A stretch of DNA of 6,241 nucleotides, from assembly GCF_024699275.1 (NCBI RefSeq), contig NZ_JAILPX010000072.1:1-6241 (forward strand). The letters run 5' to 3'. A program made the position numbers and the translations under genes. Positions 5,903-6,241 of the stretch are shown here, in pieces (position 1 is the stretch's first letter; each line of letters begins with the position of its first letter). The notes under the pieces were generated by a model. That model was given only the letters and a program-made list of their open reading frames with translations. It did not search any database and was not told the DNA's origin. The stretch comes from Selenomonas sp. GTDB taxonomy: Bacteria > Bacillota_C > Negativicutes > Selenomonadales > Selenomonadaceae.

Positions 5903-5908
5903 TATAAT
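5903..5908 (+). promoter_or_regulatory. -10 box, candidate trkH promoter
   Basis: A perfect TATAAT lies 54 bp before the trkH start. The -35 position (5880-5885, TAGCTA) is poor and there is no extended -10 TG, so an activator may be needed or the match may be chance. No terminator separates the integrase stop from trkH, so read-through from the integrase is possible. Confidence 0.35.
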
Positions 5909-5962
5909 AGCATATATGTAAGATTTTTGCTTGGGCGGGAAAGGCGGGCAGGGAAAAAGGCA

Positions 5963-6241
5963 ATGGAGAAGGAAAAAGGGCTGGAACTCTTCTGGCTCCT
6001 GATGGGGCAGATGTCAATACTTATGGCAGGGGCACTTGCTGTGCCCTTTTTGGCCGCGCTTATCTGGGGGGACACAGAAGCGTGGCTTTTTGTGCTGCCG
6101 GCGGCCTTTGCTTATGGATTGGGGCGCGTGATGATAAAAATGGGTTCCAGTGAGCAGCGGGGGCGGCAGCTTACCATTCGGGAGGGCGTGTACTTCATGT
6201 CCTTTGTCTGGTTTTTGATGTGCATTATCGGTTTGATGCCC
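5963..6241 (+). CDS. trkH: Trk system potassium uptake protein TrkH, N-terminal part (3' end outside window)
   Basis: TrkH is the membrane K+ channel subunit gated by TrkA. The first 93 residues are present. After a short charged start (MEKEKGLELF) there is a first membrane helix (~9-35, LLMGQMSILMAGALAVPFLA), a second (~41-56, WLFVLPAAFAYGLGRV), the family hallmark LTIREGVYFMSFVWFLMC (~72-89), and GLMP at the position where relatives have GALPF before the first pore loop. The start at ATG 5963 is chosen by alignment of the first helix. The ribosome site is weak: GCAGGG lies 9 bases upstream and AAGG only 2. TTG 5927 is an in-frame alternative but would add an odd Arg/Gly-rich leader. GC is high (37/60 at 6121-6180), like trkA. 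Confidence 0.9.
   Translation, partial: MEKEKGLELFWLLMGQMSILMAGALAVPFLAALIWGDTEAWLFVLPAAFAYGLGRVMIKMGSSEQRGRQLTIREGVYFMSFVWFLMCIIGLMP

Noticed and set aside
613..5962. Direct repeats flanking the block as attachment sites
   Set aside because: Only CGGGCAG (7 bases) is shared between the trkA end and the region before trkH, which is not above chance. No longer flanking repeat was found by eye.
5883..5962. c-di-AMP or K+-related riboswitch before trkH
   Set aside because: The leader after the -10 box is only about 50 nt, too short for the c-di-AMP riboswitch, and no signature was visible.
1..6241. CRISPR array, tRNA or rRNA genes
   Set aside because: No regularly spaced repeats, cloverleaf or rRNA signatures were seen on either strand.

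Overview
The window looks like a chromosomal segment from a flagellated member of the Negativicutes, close to Selenomonas. The main grounds are the flagellin N-terminus (MSMVVKNNMSAISTLNTLNK, typical of that group as I recall it), strong AGGAGG-type ribosome sites, and a Trk potassium system in moderately GC-rich sequence. No species can be assigned from the sequence alone.

Layout, left to right. (1) The 3' part of trkA, the NAD-binding RCK subunit of a Trk K+ uptake system (+ strand, cut by the left edge), closed by a perfect 15-bp hairpin that probably terminates from both sides. (2) On the - strand, an AT-richer two-gene remnant: a DUF1828-like protein, and upstream of it an overlapping reading frame that seems to have lost its beginning and to carry a frameshift. 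(3) A large flagellin gene on the - strand (794 aa). Its filament-core ends are conserved, and its middle is a long Ala-rich domain of lower GC. A rho-independent terminator follows it. (4) A 765-bp gene-poor but signal-rich region between the diverging flagellin and integrase genes. (5) A complete tyrosine recombinase (+ strand, 384 aa). (6) The first 93 codons of trkH, the membrane subunit that partners TrkA.

The most interesting region is 3963-4562. The flagellin leader (two GGATTTAA-type blocks around AAATCAGGGAGG) recurs in inverted orientation at 4523-4562 with identical internal spacing. Between the copies lies a perfect-consensus sigma-A promoter (TTGACA-N17-TATAAT, 4178-4206). It points away from flagellin, and its transcript would meet a hairpin plus T7 just at and past the second copy. 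A tyrosine recombinase lies 165 bp beyond. One reading is an invertible promoter switch for flagellin. A second is a leader-mimic small RNA. A third is the stump of a lost second flagellin gene. The sequence alone does not decide between them.

How it fits together: trkA and trkH are usually close partners, but here 5.3 kb separates them. That block carries the integrase, flagellin and decayed DUF1828 module, and its GC differs from the trk genes. This suggests an insertion into, or rearrangement of, the trk locus. I could not find clear attachment-site repeats at its ends.
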